Below are positions 6,534-16,066 of a DNA stretch of 18,962 nt, piece after piece (positions within the stretch are counted from its first letter, which is position 1; each line of letters starts with the position of its first letter). The notes below the pieces were generated by a model, which was not told the origin of the DNA, did not search any database, and was given only the letters and a program-made list of their open reading frames with translations. Source of the DNA: JALUUH01 sp964636675 (lineage in GTDB: Bacteria > Pseudomonadota > Gammaproteobacteria > S012-40); contig CAZWUO010000053.1 of NCBI GenBank assembly GCA_964636675.1, positions 1 to 18,962 of the forward strand, in the 5' to 3' direction. The translations under genes and the position numbers were made by a program.

Positions 6534-7982
6534 CTACGTGCTCGTGCCACCAACGGTAATTTCGTCAATTTTCAAGGTAGGTTGTCCTACACCCACTGGG
6601 ATACTTTGGCCTTCTTTACCACAAGTACCCACCCCATCATCGAGTTTTAAATCATTGCCAACCATACTTACACGGGTTAATACATCGGGGCCATTACCCA
6701 CCAATGTGGCGCCTTTAACAGGCTTGGTTACTTTTCCATTTTCAATTAAGTAAGCCTCACTCGCAGAAAATACAAATTTACCGGAGGTGATATCTACTTG
6801 CCCACCGCCGAAATTCACTGCAAAAATACCCTTTTTAACGCTGGCAATAATTTCTTCTTGAGTATGCTGTCCAGCAAGCATATAGGTATTTGTCATGCGT
6901 GGTAGCGGGAGATGGGCGTAAGATTCTCGCCGTCCATTACCGGTGGGTGACATACCCATTAATCTAGCATTCAATTTATCTTGCATATAGTTTTTCAAAA
7001 CACCCTTTTCGATTAACGTAGTACATTGCGTCGCAACACCTTCATCATCCACACTCAAGGAACCACGTCGATTTTCCAGCGTACCATTGTCGACTACGGT
7101 GCATAGATCAGACGCCACTTTTTCCCCCATTCGACCGGAAAATGCGGAACTACCTTTGCGATTAAAATCGCCTTCTAGCCCATGGCCAATCGCTTCGTGC
7201 AACAAAACGCCAGGCCATCCCGCGCCTAATACAACGGTCATATTTCCCGCCGGCGCAGCTATCGCTTCAAGCTTTAACAAAGCCTGGCGAACGGCTTCCC
7301 GGGCATAACCAAGCGCTCGATCCTGATCGAGGAAATATCCATAAGCGACACGCCCACCACCACCTGCTGAACCTTGTTCGCGTAAACCGTTATGTTCTAC
7401 GACGACACTGACGCTCAGCCTAACCATGGGCCTAATATCACCGGCTAAAACACCGTCCGATGCAGCGACCATAATCACATCTTTGCAACCCGCAAGACTC
7501 ACAAAAACTTGACTGACTCTGACATCTTCACGCCGTGCCTCCGCATCGACCGCTTCAAGCAATTCTATTTTTTCTTTTTCCTGAATAGATGACAATGGAT
7601 CTATTGGCTGATATAAACTTGTTACTTTCGCACACTCAAAGGGTAACTGAATTTTCCCTTGTGCACCCTGCCGAGAAATTGCTTTTACTGTAGAAGCAGC
7701 ATCAGCGAGTGCAGGCAAAGATATGTCATCCGAATACGCAAAGCCTGTTTTTTCTCCGCTCAATGCACGAACTCCAACACCACGATCAATTCCGTAGCTG
7801 CCATCACGCACAATTCCATCCTCTAAGGACCAAGACTCGTAACGGGTATCCTGAAAATACAAATCCGCATTGTCCACCCCATGATGACCGACGATCTCGC
7901 CTAAGATAGTCGCCAAGTCTTCCTGCTGCAAACCACTGGGTTCGAGCAATATTTTTTCTGCTTCTTCTATATGTTGGCTCAT
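6534..7982 (-). CDS. tldD: Metalloprotease TldD
   Basis: TldD is the zinc-bearing, catalytic subunit of the TldD/TldE peptidase. The 482 residues match the usual size. HEAIGH (262-267) is the HExxxH zinc motif, followed by [20 protein letters not shown]. Cys454 in GTCGKEGQ near the C-terminus corresponds to the conserved metal-ligand cysteine. [20 protein letters not shown] (349-368) is another family block. All catalytic features are present, so the enzyme should be active. The start ATG is 9 bp after the stop of the Nit1-like gene, with a weak AAGAGAAG ribosome-binding site. Both Tld subunits are therefore likely expressed from the maf-promoter operon. Confidence 0.98.
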   Translation of the reverse strand: MSQHIEEAEKILLEPSGLQQEDLATILGEIVGHHGVDNADLYFQDTRYESWSLEDGIVRDGSYGIDRGVGVRALSGEKTGFAYSDDISLPALADAASTVKAISRQGAQGKIQLPFECAKVTSLYQPIDPLSSIQEKEKIELLEAVDAEARREDVRVSQVFVSLAGCKDVIMVAASDGVLAGDIRPMVRLSVSVVVEHNGLREQGSAGGGGRVAYGYFLDQDRALGYAREAVRQALLKLEAIAAPAGNMTVVLGAGWPGVLLHEAIGHGLEGDFNRKGSSAFSGRMGEKVASDLCTVVDNGTLENRRGSLSVDDEGVATQCTTLIEKGVLKNYMQDKLNARLMGMSPTGNGRRESYAHLPLPRMTNTYMLAGQHTQEEIIASVKKGIFAVNFGGGQVDITSGKFVFSASEAYLIENGKVTKPVKGATLVGNGPDVLTRVSMVGNDLKLDDGVGTCGKEGQSIPVGVGQPTLKIDEITVGGTST

Positions 7983-7991
7983 TATCTTCTC

Positions 7992-8801
7992 TTACAAACG
8001 ACGATGTTCTATTGATGGGAAATTACGTCTTATACTGGTTAAACGATCTTCATCTAGATCAGCAACAACAATACCGGATCCGCGTTGCAAACGATCGAGC
8101 ACGGTACCCCAAGGATCTACAATCATGCTATCACCGTGGGTTTCACGCCCATTTATGTGGTATCCGCCTTGTGCTGCAGCAACCACAAAACTTAAGTTTT
8201 CAATGCCTCTGGCCCGCACTAAGGTCTCCCAGTGCGCCCGTCCGGTCACCGCGGTAAATGCAGAGGGCACCGCAATTATTTCCACTTGTTTGTCGAGTAA
8301 CTGGCGAAATAGTTCTGGAAACCGCAAGTCATAACAAATGGCTAAACCAAGTCTGCCAAATGGCGTTTCAACCACGACGGTAGCGTCGCCAGGCTGGATA
8401 ACTTGTGACTCTGTATAGCTTTCCGCGCTATCTACAATTTCAACATCAAACAAATGAATTTTGTCATAACGTGCCACCTGGGCACCTTGATCATCATAGA
8501 GCAAACATGCAGACCGAATCTTCGCATCATCATCACAAACCAAAGGGATGGTACCAGCAACGATCCACAAACCATATTTGGCAGCCATATCAGCTACAAA
8601 TTTCTGAATTTCTCCGTCGCCTTCATGCTCTTTTATTTTTAACATGTCGCTATCAGAGTGCCCCATCAAGGCGAAATTTTCGGGTAACACAAGCAACTTT
8701 GCACCCGCATCAGCGGCGTTCTCTATTGACCGCTTGAGCTCAATAAGATTCGCACCAACATTAGGGCCTGAAGCCATTTGTACTGCAGCAACTCGCTTCA
8801 T
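7992..8801 (-). CDS. Nit1-like carbon-nitrogen hydrolase (probable deaminated-glutathione amidase)
   Basis: This nitrilase-superfamily enzyme has 269 residues. The Glu-Lys-Cys triad is visible: E41 in LVLPENF, K114 in YDKIHLFDV, and C156 in LAICYDLRFPELFR. IHLFDV and YDLRFPELFR are typical of the Nit1/YbeM branch, whose characterised members hydrolyse deaminated glutathione, a metabolite-repair reaction. HWETLVRARGIEN and DPWGTV are further family blocks. The start is well supported by AGGAGT (8808-8813), 6 nt before the ATG. Its place between yhdP and tldD repeats the Pseudomonas order as I recall it. Substrate is inferred from the family; other small amides remain possible. Confidence 0.9.
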   Translation of the reverse strand: MKRVAAVQMASGPNVGANLIELKRSIENAADAGAKLLVLPENFALMGHSDSDMLKIKEHEGDGEIQKFVADMAAKYGLWIVAGTIPLVCDDDAKIRSACLLYDDQGAQVARYDKIHLFDVEIVDSAESYTESQVIQPGDATVVVETPFGRLGLAICYDLRFPELFRQLLDKQVEIIAVPSAFTAVTGRAHWETLVRARGIENLSFVVAAAQGGYHINGRETHGDSMIVDPWGTVLDRLQRGSGIVVADLDEDRLTSIRRNFPSIEHRRL

Positions 8802-8878
8802 TCAATAACTCCTAAACTTCATAATCAATACTCATAACCGATTTTGTGTCTAAATACTCCGCAAGATTGTCACTGATA

Positions 8879-11800
8879 CTATTCTTCAAGCAAATCCTGC
8901 GGGGCTTCAACTTCTTTTTCAATTTTGGTAAATTCCGGGTTTTCCCAGGTACCCGCTACCGTATATTGCACCGCACTTATTTCATCTAATTGGGTTTGAA
9001 ATAATTTCTGAAAGGCAAATAATGTAGCTCCAATTTGCGGCTGAATCGTTAGCGTAGCCAACGACAAAGAACCAATGACCGGTATCATATCAAAGGTAGA
9101 AGGTACAAAGGTAACGACTAAATCATAGTCAGTTTTTGCCAAACCTACGCGCCCTGCAATGGCCACTTTTGCAGTAGGGCCTTCAAGCAACAAACCATTG
9201 GTGAAAGCATCCCCATTTTGCACATCAAATTTACCCGTCATACTATCGAATTTCATTCCTTCTTTGGTAATATCAGTGAAATCAAAAAACAACCTGCGCG
9301 GTAAAGCTTGCAAACTCAATAAACCCAGCATTTTAACCGCACCGTATTCCAGATCCAAAAGTCTAGAATTGTTTATATCCACTGCCAACGAACCCGTTAG
9401 TTTTGCAAACTCAAAATCTGCTGGACTTCCATTCCAGCGAGATTTAATTTTCAAATCTCCATCGCCCCCTGCCATCACTTTTTTATACTTCCAATCTAAT
9501 AGTGACTGCCCCAAATCAGAGGTCTTGAGGTCAATATCAAAATCTGAAATCTGACCTTGTTGTTGCACGCTCCAGCTTCCTTGGGCATCAATCGTGGCCG
9601 TTTTAGTTTGCATTTTAAGCTTTTCTAGCTGTAAACCATTTGCAACCTTTATTGCGCTTAAATCTAATGCACCAAATTGCATGCCGTTAAAGCTGAAATC
9701 GGTACTTTTCATTTTGATCGCGGGTAAATTTCTAGGATCGATTATACTGCTATCTTCACCACTTTTTTCAAGCTTAATATGCAGGTGCTGCATATTCATA
9801 GAGAGTATTGACTTCTCCCAGTCCGTTGGCAAAAATATTTCGCCGGACAACTCTGGACCCTCAGCCACCAAGAGCCAGCCTTGTGCAGTATTTTCAATCT
9901 GTAGACGAGCATCTGAAAATATCGATGAAAAAATGTTCAGCTTATCAATTTTCACGTCAAATACCTGAGCAACATCCTCGCGTGTGGAATGATTGCCCCC
10001 AAGCAATGCGCGCTGCCCTTCCGGCGGGATCAATAATGGCTGCCACTCAGCCCAGGTAAAATGCTCAAGCTGACCCGAGTAATGGAAGATGTCATTTTCC
10101 GGAAGCGCAGGAAGCACGCCAAAACCAATCGCGCCTTGCGTCAAATACTGCTCTCCAACATCCGCATTAAATTGGAACACGGATTGAATATCACCCAGCT
10201 GAATACGTAAACCACGAGGCTCACCAACAACATCATAGCTCAGTTTAAATAATTGTCTTTCGTTGGCATCTTTGGCCAACGGATAAGGCAAAGATATTTC
10301 CAAACCTAAAAACTCTGACTCCAACTCCAGGCGTGTTAAATCATTTTCATCTTCCGTCACCAAGGGGATAACAAACCGAGCATTCATTAATGCCTCGCCA
10401 TTAAGGTATTGTGACCAATGAGGGCTTGCTAAAAAATGCTCGAATATATAATTATAATGTGGTTCTTGCACCATTAACTCGTCGGCAAAGACAATATGCC
10501 TTTGCTGTCCACTTTTAATGGTTTCAATTTTTGGCTTAAGTTTAAAAGGCCCTAGATCGGCGGAAATGTTTTCTGCACTAATGCCCTCTTTGGTAAACGC
10601 AAGATTTCCATTAATATGTTGAAAATCGAGAGCCAAATCGGGTGCAAAAAAGCGATTATCGGTTAATTGTAAAACACCGTTTGTTTGCAATTCACCACCG
10701 TCAGCAAAAGGGAACTGTAAATCTAAACTTAGATGGCTATCGCCCTCCACATTGAAGTCATGCAAGCTTTTTGCAAAAACATCTTCTAATGGGCTTGCAT
10801 GCAGATAACGCAATTTATCCGTGCTCAGCCCATCCACTTCTCCAGTAATCTTTAACAGTGGAATATCAGCTGCAAAATCTGTTAACTCCACCCGTGTATT
10901 GCTTAACCGGTTAGAAAAAATAGATCCTTTTTTTGCATCAAATCTAAAGCCATTTCCATACAAGTTTAGCTCGCCTTCAATATCATTAATTTCTGGCCAT
11001 TCTTCCAAAAATCGTAAGTTAACATTCTGCGCAGGCAATGAGACCAAAAACTTTCCTTGATTTTCACGAAAGGGATATTCGCCCAACTCTCCGTAATAAA
11101 CGAGTCCTCCATTGCTCACTCTGCCATTCAGTAATGATCGACCTAACCAACTCACAATACCTGGCTTCATTAATACATCAGGAAGGTATTTTTCAACACG
11201 TGCAACATCGGACGCGTTAATCTTTAAGGCCAAATCTAAGAATGCCCCAGTATCTTGAGAAATATGAGTACGAAAACCTCCAAATACCTCTGCGTCATTG
11301 GTACGTGCGTATAAACTTTTACCCTGTAAGAAAAAACCTTCACGATTCGAATGCCAAAAAAAATCTCCTTTTGCTTCTACGAAACTAAATTTATTACTGA
11401 ACATTTTGGGCATCGACAACTGCCAATTTTGACTGTCAATACGCGCAAGCCCATCATGATTTGACAAAAACAATTCACCATCCAGGTTTTCAAACCCGGG
11501 AAATTTTCGCCAGGGCTGCATACTCATTTTTTCCAGATCACTCGCAATCGCATATTGAATATTGGCATTATCCCCAGCATTCATATAAAGAGAAAAATTT
11601 CTAAGCTCTCCCGCCAAACGCATGCCCTGAAACTCTAACAAGTTTTTATTTGAGGAATCTACAAAGACGGATAGAAAACGACTAATATCACCAATATTTA
11701 TATACGTGCTTTCAGCCTCAATAATATTTTGCGGTTCACGGACTAATACATCCAATCTCGTTTGTTGCCAAGGTTTACTATTCAACACAGGGATGAGGTG

Positions 11801-12766
11801 ATCCAGAGTTACCCGAATTTCTTGATGACGATTCTCCATCAAGAAGTCGCCTAAAATGGAATCTAATTTTACGGCGCTCGCACTTCTTCGGGACTGTAAG
11901 TCAAGCTTCGTTATGTTAAATTCTCCTCTTGCTTCCTCCATCTCAGCTTGCTGCCAGCGTGTCCATATCGAAAAACTTGCCTTGCCTCCGCCAATGGATA
12001 TGTCTTTAGGTAAGTATGCTGAAATCCAGTTTTTTAGGGATAAATTTGCACCATTTAAAAATATATTACCCGACCAGTTTTTACCTGAAAAAAAGTTGCC
12101 GCGTATATCTAAAAATAAAACTAACTGAGTGCCTAAGGTGTCAGGAAGATGAATAGACCCATCGATTTGATGACGTTGACCAGAGTTGCGCAATTCTAAA
12201 TTAACATTTTCAAATTTCCATTTTGTATCTCGTTTATTATCAACCCAAGTTAATTCACAGCGTTCAAGTTTTAAAATACGTTGATCTAAAATCCAGTTGG
12301 CAAAAAACTGCCCCTGTTCTGCGCCAGAATCCTGCTTGGCTAAACCCAAACCTTGCAAGGAGATACTTCCGTCTTTGCCTCGCTGCACGACGAGTCTCGC
12401 ACCATCAACAACTAAGGCACCCGGCACCACAGCACCTTGAAGTATTGATTGCCAAATATCAAGCCCAATGCGCGCACGCTCAAATTGCACGCCAGCTTGA
12501 CGATTGTCGGCAGAAAAAAACTCTACCTGACTAAATACTAGTTGTGGTTCGATGCCATGCCAATCAGCATCAAGCCGATCAATTTTTATTTCCTGACCAA
12601 TAACATCGCTAACCCATTTTTCAATATCGGATTTATAATCGCCAGCAGAAGGCAGAACAATGCGGGCAATGCTCAATATAACTGCCGCGGTAACCAAGAA
12701 GGTGACGGCCATATACCAAGTCGAATACCAAACATATCTGAGAAATTTTTTAAATTTATTTTTCAC
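8879..12766 (-). CDS. yhdP: AsmA-like envelope protein YhdP
   Basis: YhdP is a giant inner-membrane-anchored periplasmic protein of the AsmA-like group. In E. coli it works with TamB and YdbH in moving phospholipids to the outer membrane. The 1,295 residues compare with about 1,266 in E. coli. The N-terminus has a basic stretch (KNKFKKFLRY) and one membrane segment at roughly 13-38, followed by DYKSDIEKWVSDVIGQEI, the AsmA-type opening. The remainder is a long series of beta strands with no cysteine-rich or catalytic motif, ending in VAGTWENPEFTKIEK, a typical AsmA-like C-terminal sequence. Translation probably begins at GTG; no good Shine-Dalgarno is visible in the AT-rich 34-bp gap after rng, so coupling or weak initiation is possible. 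Confidence 0.95.
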   Translation of the reverse strand: MKNKFKKFLRYVWYSTWYMAVTFLVTAAVILSIARIVLPSAGDYKSDIEKWVSDVIGQEIKIDRLDADWHGIEPQLVFSQVEFFSADNRQAGVQFERARIGLDIWQSILQGAVVPGALVVDGARLVVQRGKDGSISLQGLGLAKQDSGAEQGQFFANWILDQRILKLERCELTWVDNKRDTKWKFENVNLELRNSGQRHQIDGSIHLPDTLGTQLVLFLDIRGNFFSGKNWSGNIFLNGANLSLKNWISAYLPKDISIGGGKASFSIWTRWQQAEMEEARGEFNITKLDLQSRRSASAVKLDSILGDFLMENRHQEIRVTLDHLIPVLNSKPWQQTRLDVLVREPQNIIEAESTYINIGDISRFLSVFVDSSNKNLLEFQGMRLAGELRNFSLYMNAGDNANIQYAIASDLEKMSMQPWRKFPGFENLDGELFLSNHDGLARIDSQNWQLSMPKMFSNKFSFVEAKGDFFWHSNREGFFLQGKSLYARTNDAEVFGGFRTHISQDTGAFLDLALKINASDVARVEKYLPDVLMKPGIVSWLGRSLLNGRVSNGGLVYYGELGEYPFRENQGKFLVSLPAQNVNLRFLEEWPEINDIEGELNLYGNGFRFDAKKGSIFSNRLSNTRVELTDFAADIPLLKITGEVDGLSTDKLRYLHASPLEDVFAKSLHDFNVEGDSHLSLDLQFPFADGGELQTNGVLQLTDNRFFAPDLALDFQHINGNLAFTKEGISAENISADLGPFKLKPKIETIKSGQQRHIVFADELMVQEPHYNYIFEHFLASPHWSQYLNGEALMNARFVIPLVTEDENDLTRLELESEFLGLEISLPYPLAKDANERQLFKLSYDVVGEPRGLRIQLGDIQSVFQFNADVGEQYLTQGAIGFGVLPALPENDIFHYSGQLEHFTWAEWQPLLIPPEGQRALLGGNHSTREDVAQVFDVKIDKLNIFSSIFSDARLQIENTAQGWLLVAEGPELSGEIFLPTDWEKSILSMNMQHLHIKLEKSGEDSSIIDPRNLPAIKMKSTDFSFNGMQFGALDLSAIKVANGLQLEKLKMQTKTATIDAQGSWSVQQQGQISDFDIDLKTSDLGQSLLDWKYKKVMAGGDGDLKIKSRWNGSPADFEFAKLTGSLAVDINNSRLLDLEYGAVKMLGLLSLQALPRRLFFDFTDITKEGMKFDSMTGKFDVQNGDAFTNGLLLEGPTAKVAIAGRVGLAKTDYDLVVTFVPSTFDMIPVIGSLSLATLTIQPQIGATLFAFQKLFQTQLDEISAVQYTVAGTWENPEFTKIEKEVEAPQDLLEE

Positions 12767-12800
12767 AAAAAATATTAAATAAGCTTAATAACGTAAACCA

Positions 12801-14273
12801 TTACATTAATACGACATCAAACAGCTCTTGGGTATATTGTTGCTCAATTTGAAACTTAATTGGCTTACCAATAAACTCTTCGAGTTCTGCCACGCTTGTC
12901 GATTCTTCATCAAGCATAATATCAACCACATTTGGAGATGCTAAAACCATAAATGTTTGTGCATCAAATTGCCTTGCCTCACGCATCAGTTCTCTAAAAA
13001 TTTCATACACTACAGTTTCTGCAGTCTTAACCGTTCCACGACCAGAACAAACCGAACAGGGTTCACACAATATCCTTTCCAGACTCTCTCGGGTTCGTTT
13101 ACGGGTCATTTGCACGAGTCCTAAGGCAGATATATCACTAATCGTGGTTTTTGAATGATCTTTTTCCATCGCACGTTCAAGCAAACGTAAAACTTGTACT
13201 TTGTGTTCTTCTTCAAGCATATCGATAAAATCAACTATGACCATTCCACCTAAATTGCGTAGTCGTAGCTGACGAGCAATGGCATTTGTTGCTTCTAAAT
13301 TGGTCTTAAAAATAGTTTCTTCTAAGTTACGATGCCCAACAAAAGCCCCCGTATTCACATCTATAGTCGTCATTGCCTCAGTTTGATCGATGATTAAATA
13401 TCCTCCCGACTTTAATTGAACCTTGGGCTGTAAAGCTTTTTGGATTTCATCTTCCACTGAATACAAATCAAAAATCGGACGCGGCCCAGAATACAATTCT
13501 AAACCAGGAAGTAATTCGGGAATAAATTTAGCGACGAACTTGCTTACTTTTGCGAAATGCTCTTTCGAATCTATGCGAATTTTCTCAACTTCAGTGCTTA
13601 CTATGTCGCGTAAAGCACGCATCGCTAAGGGCAGGTCTTCGTGGATAATGCTACCTGAGGTTGCGGCAAGTTTTTTCTCACAGATCGAATGCCATAACTT
13701 ACTGAGGTATTTCATGTCTGCACGAATTTCATTTTCAGACACTCCTTCGGCAGCAGTTCTAACAATAAAACCGCCCGGCATATCCTCCGTAGACAAATCT
13801 TCGACGAGTTTCTTTAAACGTTCGCGTTCATCTTCATCTTCAATACGCTGAGAGACTCCAATATGTACGGTTTCTGGCATATACACCAAGAACCGTGCTG
13901 GAATCGTAATATGTGTTGTCAGTCTCGCCCCTTTACTACCAAGAGGATCTTTAATCACTTGCACCAGAATATCTTGGCCTTCTTTGACCAGATTAGCTAT
14001 TGCAGGAATTTCAGGTTTTTCCGCGAGCAACTCTCCCTCTTCTTCTCTACCCACAAAGTTAGAAGCATGCAGAAACGCAGCGCGCGCTAAACCAATTTCG
14101 ACAAAAGCAGCTTGCATCCCAGGTAATACGCGGCAAATTTTGCCTTTATATACGTTACTAACAATTCCACGTTTTCGCGTTCTTTCTATGACAACTTCCT
14201 GCAATACGCCATTTTCAATGACTGCAACTCGAGTCTCGTGCGGAGTAACATTGACAAGGATTTCTTCGCTCAT
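12801..14273 (-). CDS. rng: Ribonuclease G
   Basis: RNase G is a 5'-end-sensing endoribonuclease that matures the 16S rRNA 5' end and some mRNAs. The 490-residue length is standard. An S1 RNA-binding domain covers about 35-125 (SNVYKGKICRVLPGMQAAFV). Catalytic metal ligands are D305 in TTIDVNTGAFVG and D348 in GMVIVDFIDM. The zinc-link cysteines C403, C406 and C409 sit in ILCEPCSVCSGRG. The large C-terminal degradosome region of RNase E is absent, which separates it from rne. AGGAAAA about 8 nt upstream supports the ATG. It follows maf after 71 bp that contains a small hairpin (14311-14329). Confidence 0.97.
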   Translation of the reverse strand: MSEEILVNVTPHETRVAVIENGVLQEVVIERTRKRGIVSNVYKGKICRVLPGMQAAFVEIGLARAAFLHASNFVGREEEGELLAEKPEIPAIANLVKEGQDILVQVIKDPLGSKGARLTTHITIPARFLVYMPETVHIGVSQRIEDEDERERLKKLVEDLSTEDMPGGFIVRTAAEGVSENEIRADMKYLSKLWHSICEKKLAATSGSIIHEDLPLAMRALRDIVSTEVEKIRIDSKEHFAKVSKFVAKFIPELLPGLELYSGPRPIFDLYSVEDEIQKALQPKVQLKSGGYLIIDQTEAMTTIDVNTGAFVGHRNLEETIFKTNLEATNAIARQLRLRNLGGMVIVDFIDMLEEEHKVQVLRLLERAMEKDHSKTTISDISALGLVQMTRKRTRESLERILCEPCSVCSGRGTVKTAETVVYEIFRELMREARQFDAQTFMVLASPNVVDIMLDEESTSVAELEEFIGKPIKFQIEQQYTQELFDVVLM

Positions 14274-14310
14274 AGGTATTTTCCTAATACTTCATCCATT
14301 TTTGATAATT

Positions 14311-14329
14311 CCTCAACAAAAAATTGAGG
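14311..14329 (-). repeat. Small inverted repeat between maf and rng
   Basis: CCTCAA (14311-14316) and TTGAGG (14324-14329) form a 6-bp stem with a 7-nt loop in the maf-rng spacer. There is no following T-tract on the coding (minus) strand, so full termination is unlikely. It may be a processing or mRNA-stability element within the operon, or chance. Confidence 0.3.
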
Positions 14330-14344
14330 TGGCTAAATATCGAC

Positions 14345-14944
14345 TTAAAACCCCTTGATAGAATACTGGCTTAGTAATTCATTAGTTTCAAACAATGGCA
14401 AACCCATTACCCCGCTGTAACTACCTGATAAGTATGAAATATATACCGAGGCCAAACCTTGTATAGCATAACCTCCGGCTTTATCCACGGGCTCACCCGT
14501 CGCCCAATACGCTGCAGCTTCGCGCGACGTTATGTGACACATACTCACCACACTTTCGCTCACTCGAACACTTTGTTTGCTCTTGGATACAAGCGCAACA
14601 CTGGTTAATACCACATGCGACCGCCCTGATAATTTCCTTAACATTGCCACCGCATGTGTCTGACTTTCGGGCTTACCCAAAATATCTTGATCTGCCACAA
14701 CAATGGTATCGGCACCAACGACAACGGGCGCTTTAGAGTATTGACTGGCCTTTACTAGTCCTTCATTTGCTTTATCTAGGGCTAACCGTTCAACGTATTT
14801 TTCAGGAGGCTCATTTAATAGATGATTTTCATTGATGTTGACATCGATAACGCCAAACTCCACGCCAAGTTGAGTAAGCAACACTTTTCGTCGAGGAGAA
14901 GTCGAAGCTAAAAATAAATCATATGGCACCGAATCGTACTCCAT
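14345..14944 (-). CDS. maf: Maf-type nucleoside triphosphate pyrophosphatase (dTTP/UTP, YhdE branch)
   Basis: Maf proteins hydrolyse non-canonical or excess NTPs to NMPs. The YhdE branch acts on dTTP, UTP and modified pyrimidines. The 199-residue product shows LASTSPRRKVLL, VVVGADTIVV, LGKPES, MLRKLSG and DKAGGYAIQG, all core Maf motifs; adjacency to rng identifies the YhdE type. The ATG at 14944 lacks a good ribosome-binding site. GTG at 14929 (codon 6) has GGAG 9 nt upstream and would begin VPYDLFLAS, closer to the usual family start, so the true protein may be 194 residues. The gene opens the second operon, behind the promoter at 15121-15150. Confidence 0.95.
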   Translation of the reverse strand: MEYDSVPYDLFLASTSPRRKVLLTQLGVEFGVIDVNINENHLLNEPPEKYVERLALDKANEGLVKASQYSKAPVVVGADTIVVADQDILGKPESQTHAVAMLRKLSGRSHVVLTSVALVSKSKQSVRVSESVVSMCHITSREAAAYWATGEPVDKAGGYAIQGLASVYISYLSGSYSGVMGLPLFETNELLSQYSIKGF

Positions 14945-15120
14945 CGTGGAGGGGGTAGTAATTCACCAATGACAGATTTATCCGCGATGGCTTCATCTGC
15001 TACCCGAAGAACATCACACTTAACACTTAGCTTTGCACTAATAAGTGCTCACACAAGGAGGCTGTCGGAGAACAACCGCCAAAGAACCAACGCACATACC
15101 CAAAAACCTTCGGCTCATAA

Positions 15121-15150
15121 ATTATATCACGCCCTACGACGGGCACCCAA
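15121..15150 (-). promoter_or_regulatory. Extended -10 promoter for the maf-rng-yhdP-nit-tldD-pmbA operon
   Basis: On the minus strand TGATATAAT contains a perfect TATAAT (15121-15126) and the TGn extension. TTGGGT (15145-15150) is a partial -35 at 18 nt. The start would be near 15114, about 170 nt before maf. An AT palindrome (15170-15181) lies upstream at roughly -56 to -67, where an UP element could act. The 255-bp gap 14945-15199 otherwise holds a small GCACT/AGTGC hairpin (15035-15048) in the leader and no convincing gene. Confidence 0.6.
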
Positions 15151-15199
15151 TGTGTCGACTCATCTTGAGATTTTTAAAAATTACAGAGATGTTAGTGTG

Positions 15200-15670
15200 T
15201 TAGCCTCGGTGATAAGGATGTTTATTAAGCATCGTCCATGATCGATAAATTTGCTCTGCTAATACAACTCGAACGATGGGATGAGGCAAAGTCATCCGCG
15301 ATAATGAAATCTGACAATGCGCATCTTGCATGATCTCGTTAGCCAAACCATCGGGACCACCAATCAGCAGAGATACATCCATTCCATCGGACATCCAGCT
15401 CCTAAGGCCATTTGACAAGTCCTCTGTAGACCAAGCCTTTGCTCTCACATCCAACGCAATTATTTTAGATCTTTTTGGCAGCGCCAATGTAATGCGCTTT
15501 GCTTCCTCTTGTTTTAGCTTAGCAATATCCTTAGTTTTGCTACGTTTTGCAGGTTCTATCTCATGCAGAACCAGTGAGCACTCCTTAGGTAATCGTTTTG
15601 CATATTCATCATAACCTTGTTGCACCCACTTAGGCATGCGTGTACCAACCGCCATTAAATGGATGCGCAT
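15200..15670 (-). CDS. rlmH: 23S rRNA (pseudouridine-1915-N3)-methyltransferase RlmH
   Basis: RlmH is a SPOUT-class enzyme that methylates pseudouridine 1915 of 23S rRNA on the assembled 70S ribosome. The open frame extends upstream to 15712, but alignment to the family start (MKLQLVAVGTKMP in E. coli) puts the real start at the ATG of 15668-15670, giving MRIHLMAVGTRMP and 156 residues, against 155 in E. coli. VSLLIGGPDGL is the SAM-binding knot loop, and the invariant C-terminus NKHPYHRG is intact. This start lies 7 nt after the rsfS stop, with GGGG about 13 nt upstream. Linkage with rsfS is nearly universal in proteobacteria. Confidence 0.95.
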   Translation of the reverse strand: MRIHLMAVGTRMPKWVQQGYDEYAKRLPKECSLVLHEIEPAKRSKTKDIAKLKQEEAKRITLALPKRSKIIALDVRAKAWSTEDLSNGLRSWMSDGMDVSLLIGGPDGLANEIMQDAHCQISLSRMTLPHPIVRVVLAEQIYRSWTMLNKHPYHRG

Positions 15671-15677
15671 TGCACAA

Positions 15678-16058
15678 TTATCCCCGTACCCCAAGATGCT
15701 TAGAGAGCGCATCTCGATTATTGCCTTCGCCAGGTTCGGGGGTATTCCAAAGCTGTTCTAATTGATAAAAATCTCTGATTTTTTGCTGCATAACGTGTGC
15801 GATCACGTCACCCAAATCTATCAATACCCATTCACCCACATCATTGCCTTCAATCCCTAACGGTTCGACGCCAGCTGCCTTTACGTTCATGACCAATGCA
15901 GACGCCAGACTTTTTACTTGGCGATTAGAGGTTCCTGTTGCGATAATCATATAGTCAGTTACATTACTTAAGCCCGTTACATCAAGACATACTATATCTT
16001 CCGCCTTCATATCATCGAGACTTTTTAAAACAATATTTTTTAACTCATTAATTTGCAT
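15678..16058 (-). CDS. rsfS: Ribosomal silencing factor RsfS
   Basis: RsfS binds ribosomal protein L14 and blocks subunit joining when nutrients are scarce. The 126-residue product shows the family path: AEDIVCLDVTGLSNVTDYMI, ATGTSNRQVKSLA, GVEPLGIEG, EWVLIDLGDVIAHVM and REFY-like RDFYQLEQLW. The C-terminal 20 residues are polar and somewhat longer than in E. coli (105 residues). It sits 8 nt after nadD and 7 nt before rlmH, so translation is probably coupled. CAGGG of the nadD end serves as a weak ribosome-binding site. Confidence 0.95.
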   Translation of the reverse strand: MQINELKNIVLKSLDDMKAEDIVCLDVTGLSNVTDYMIIATGTSNRQVKSLASALVMNVKAAGVEPLGIEGNDVGEWVLIDLGDVIAHVMQQKIRDFYQLEQLWNTPEPGEGNNRDALSKHLGVRG

Positions 16059-16066
16059 ATTTTTAT

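Noticed and set aside
8879..12766. Possible degeneration or frameshift in the very long yhdP frame
   Set aside because: The frame is uninterrupted for 1,295 codons, with intact N-terminal membrane segment and C-terminal AsmA-like end, at normal family length.
15170..15181. ATTTTTAAAAAT palindrome as an rlmH terminator
   Set aside because: There is no GC-containing stem; it fits better as AT-rich upstream promoter DNA.
14969..15241. 90-residue plus-strand ORF in the maf-rlmH gap
   Set aside because: Its composition (rich in Arg, Thr, Ser, His) is not protein-like, the GGAGG is about 16 nt from the ATG, its 3' end runs over the conserved C-terminus of rlmH, and the opposite strand carries the expected operon promoter and leader.
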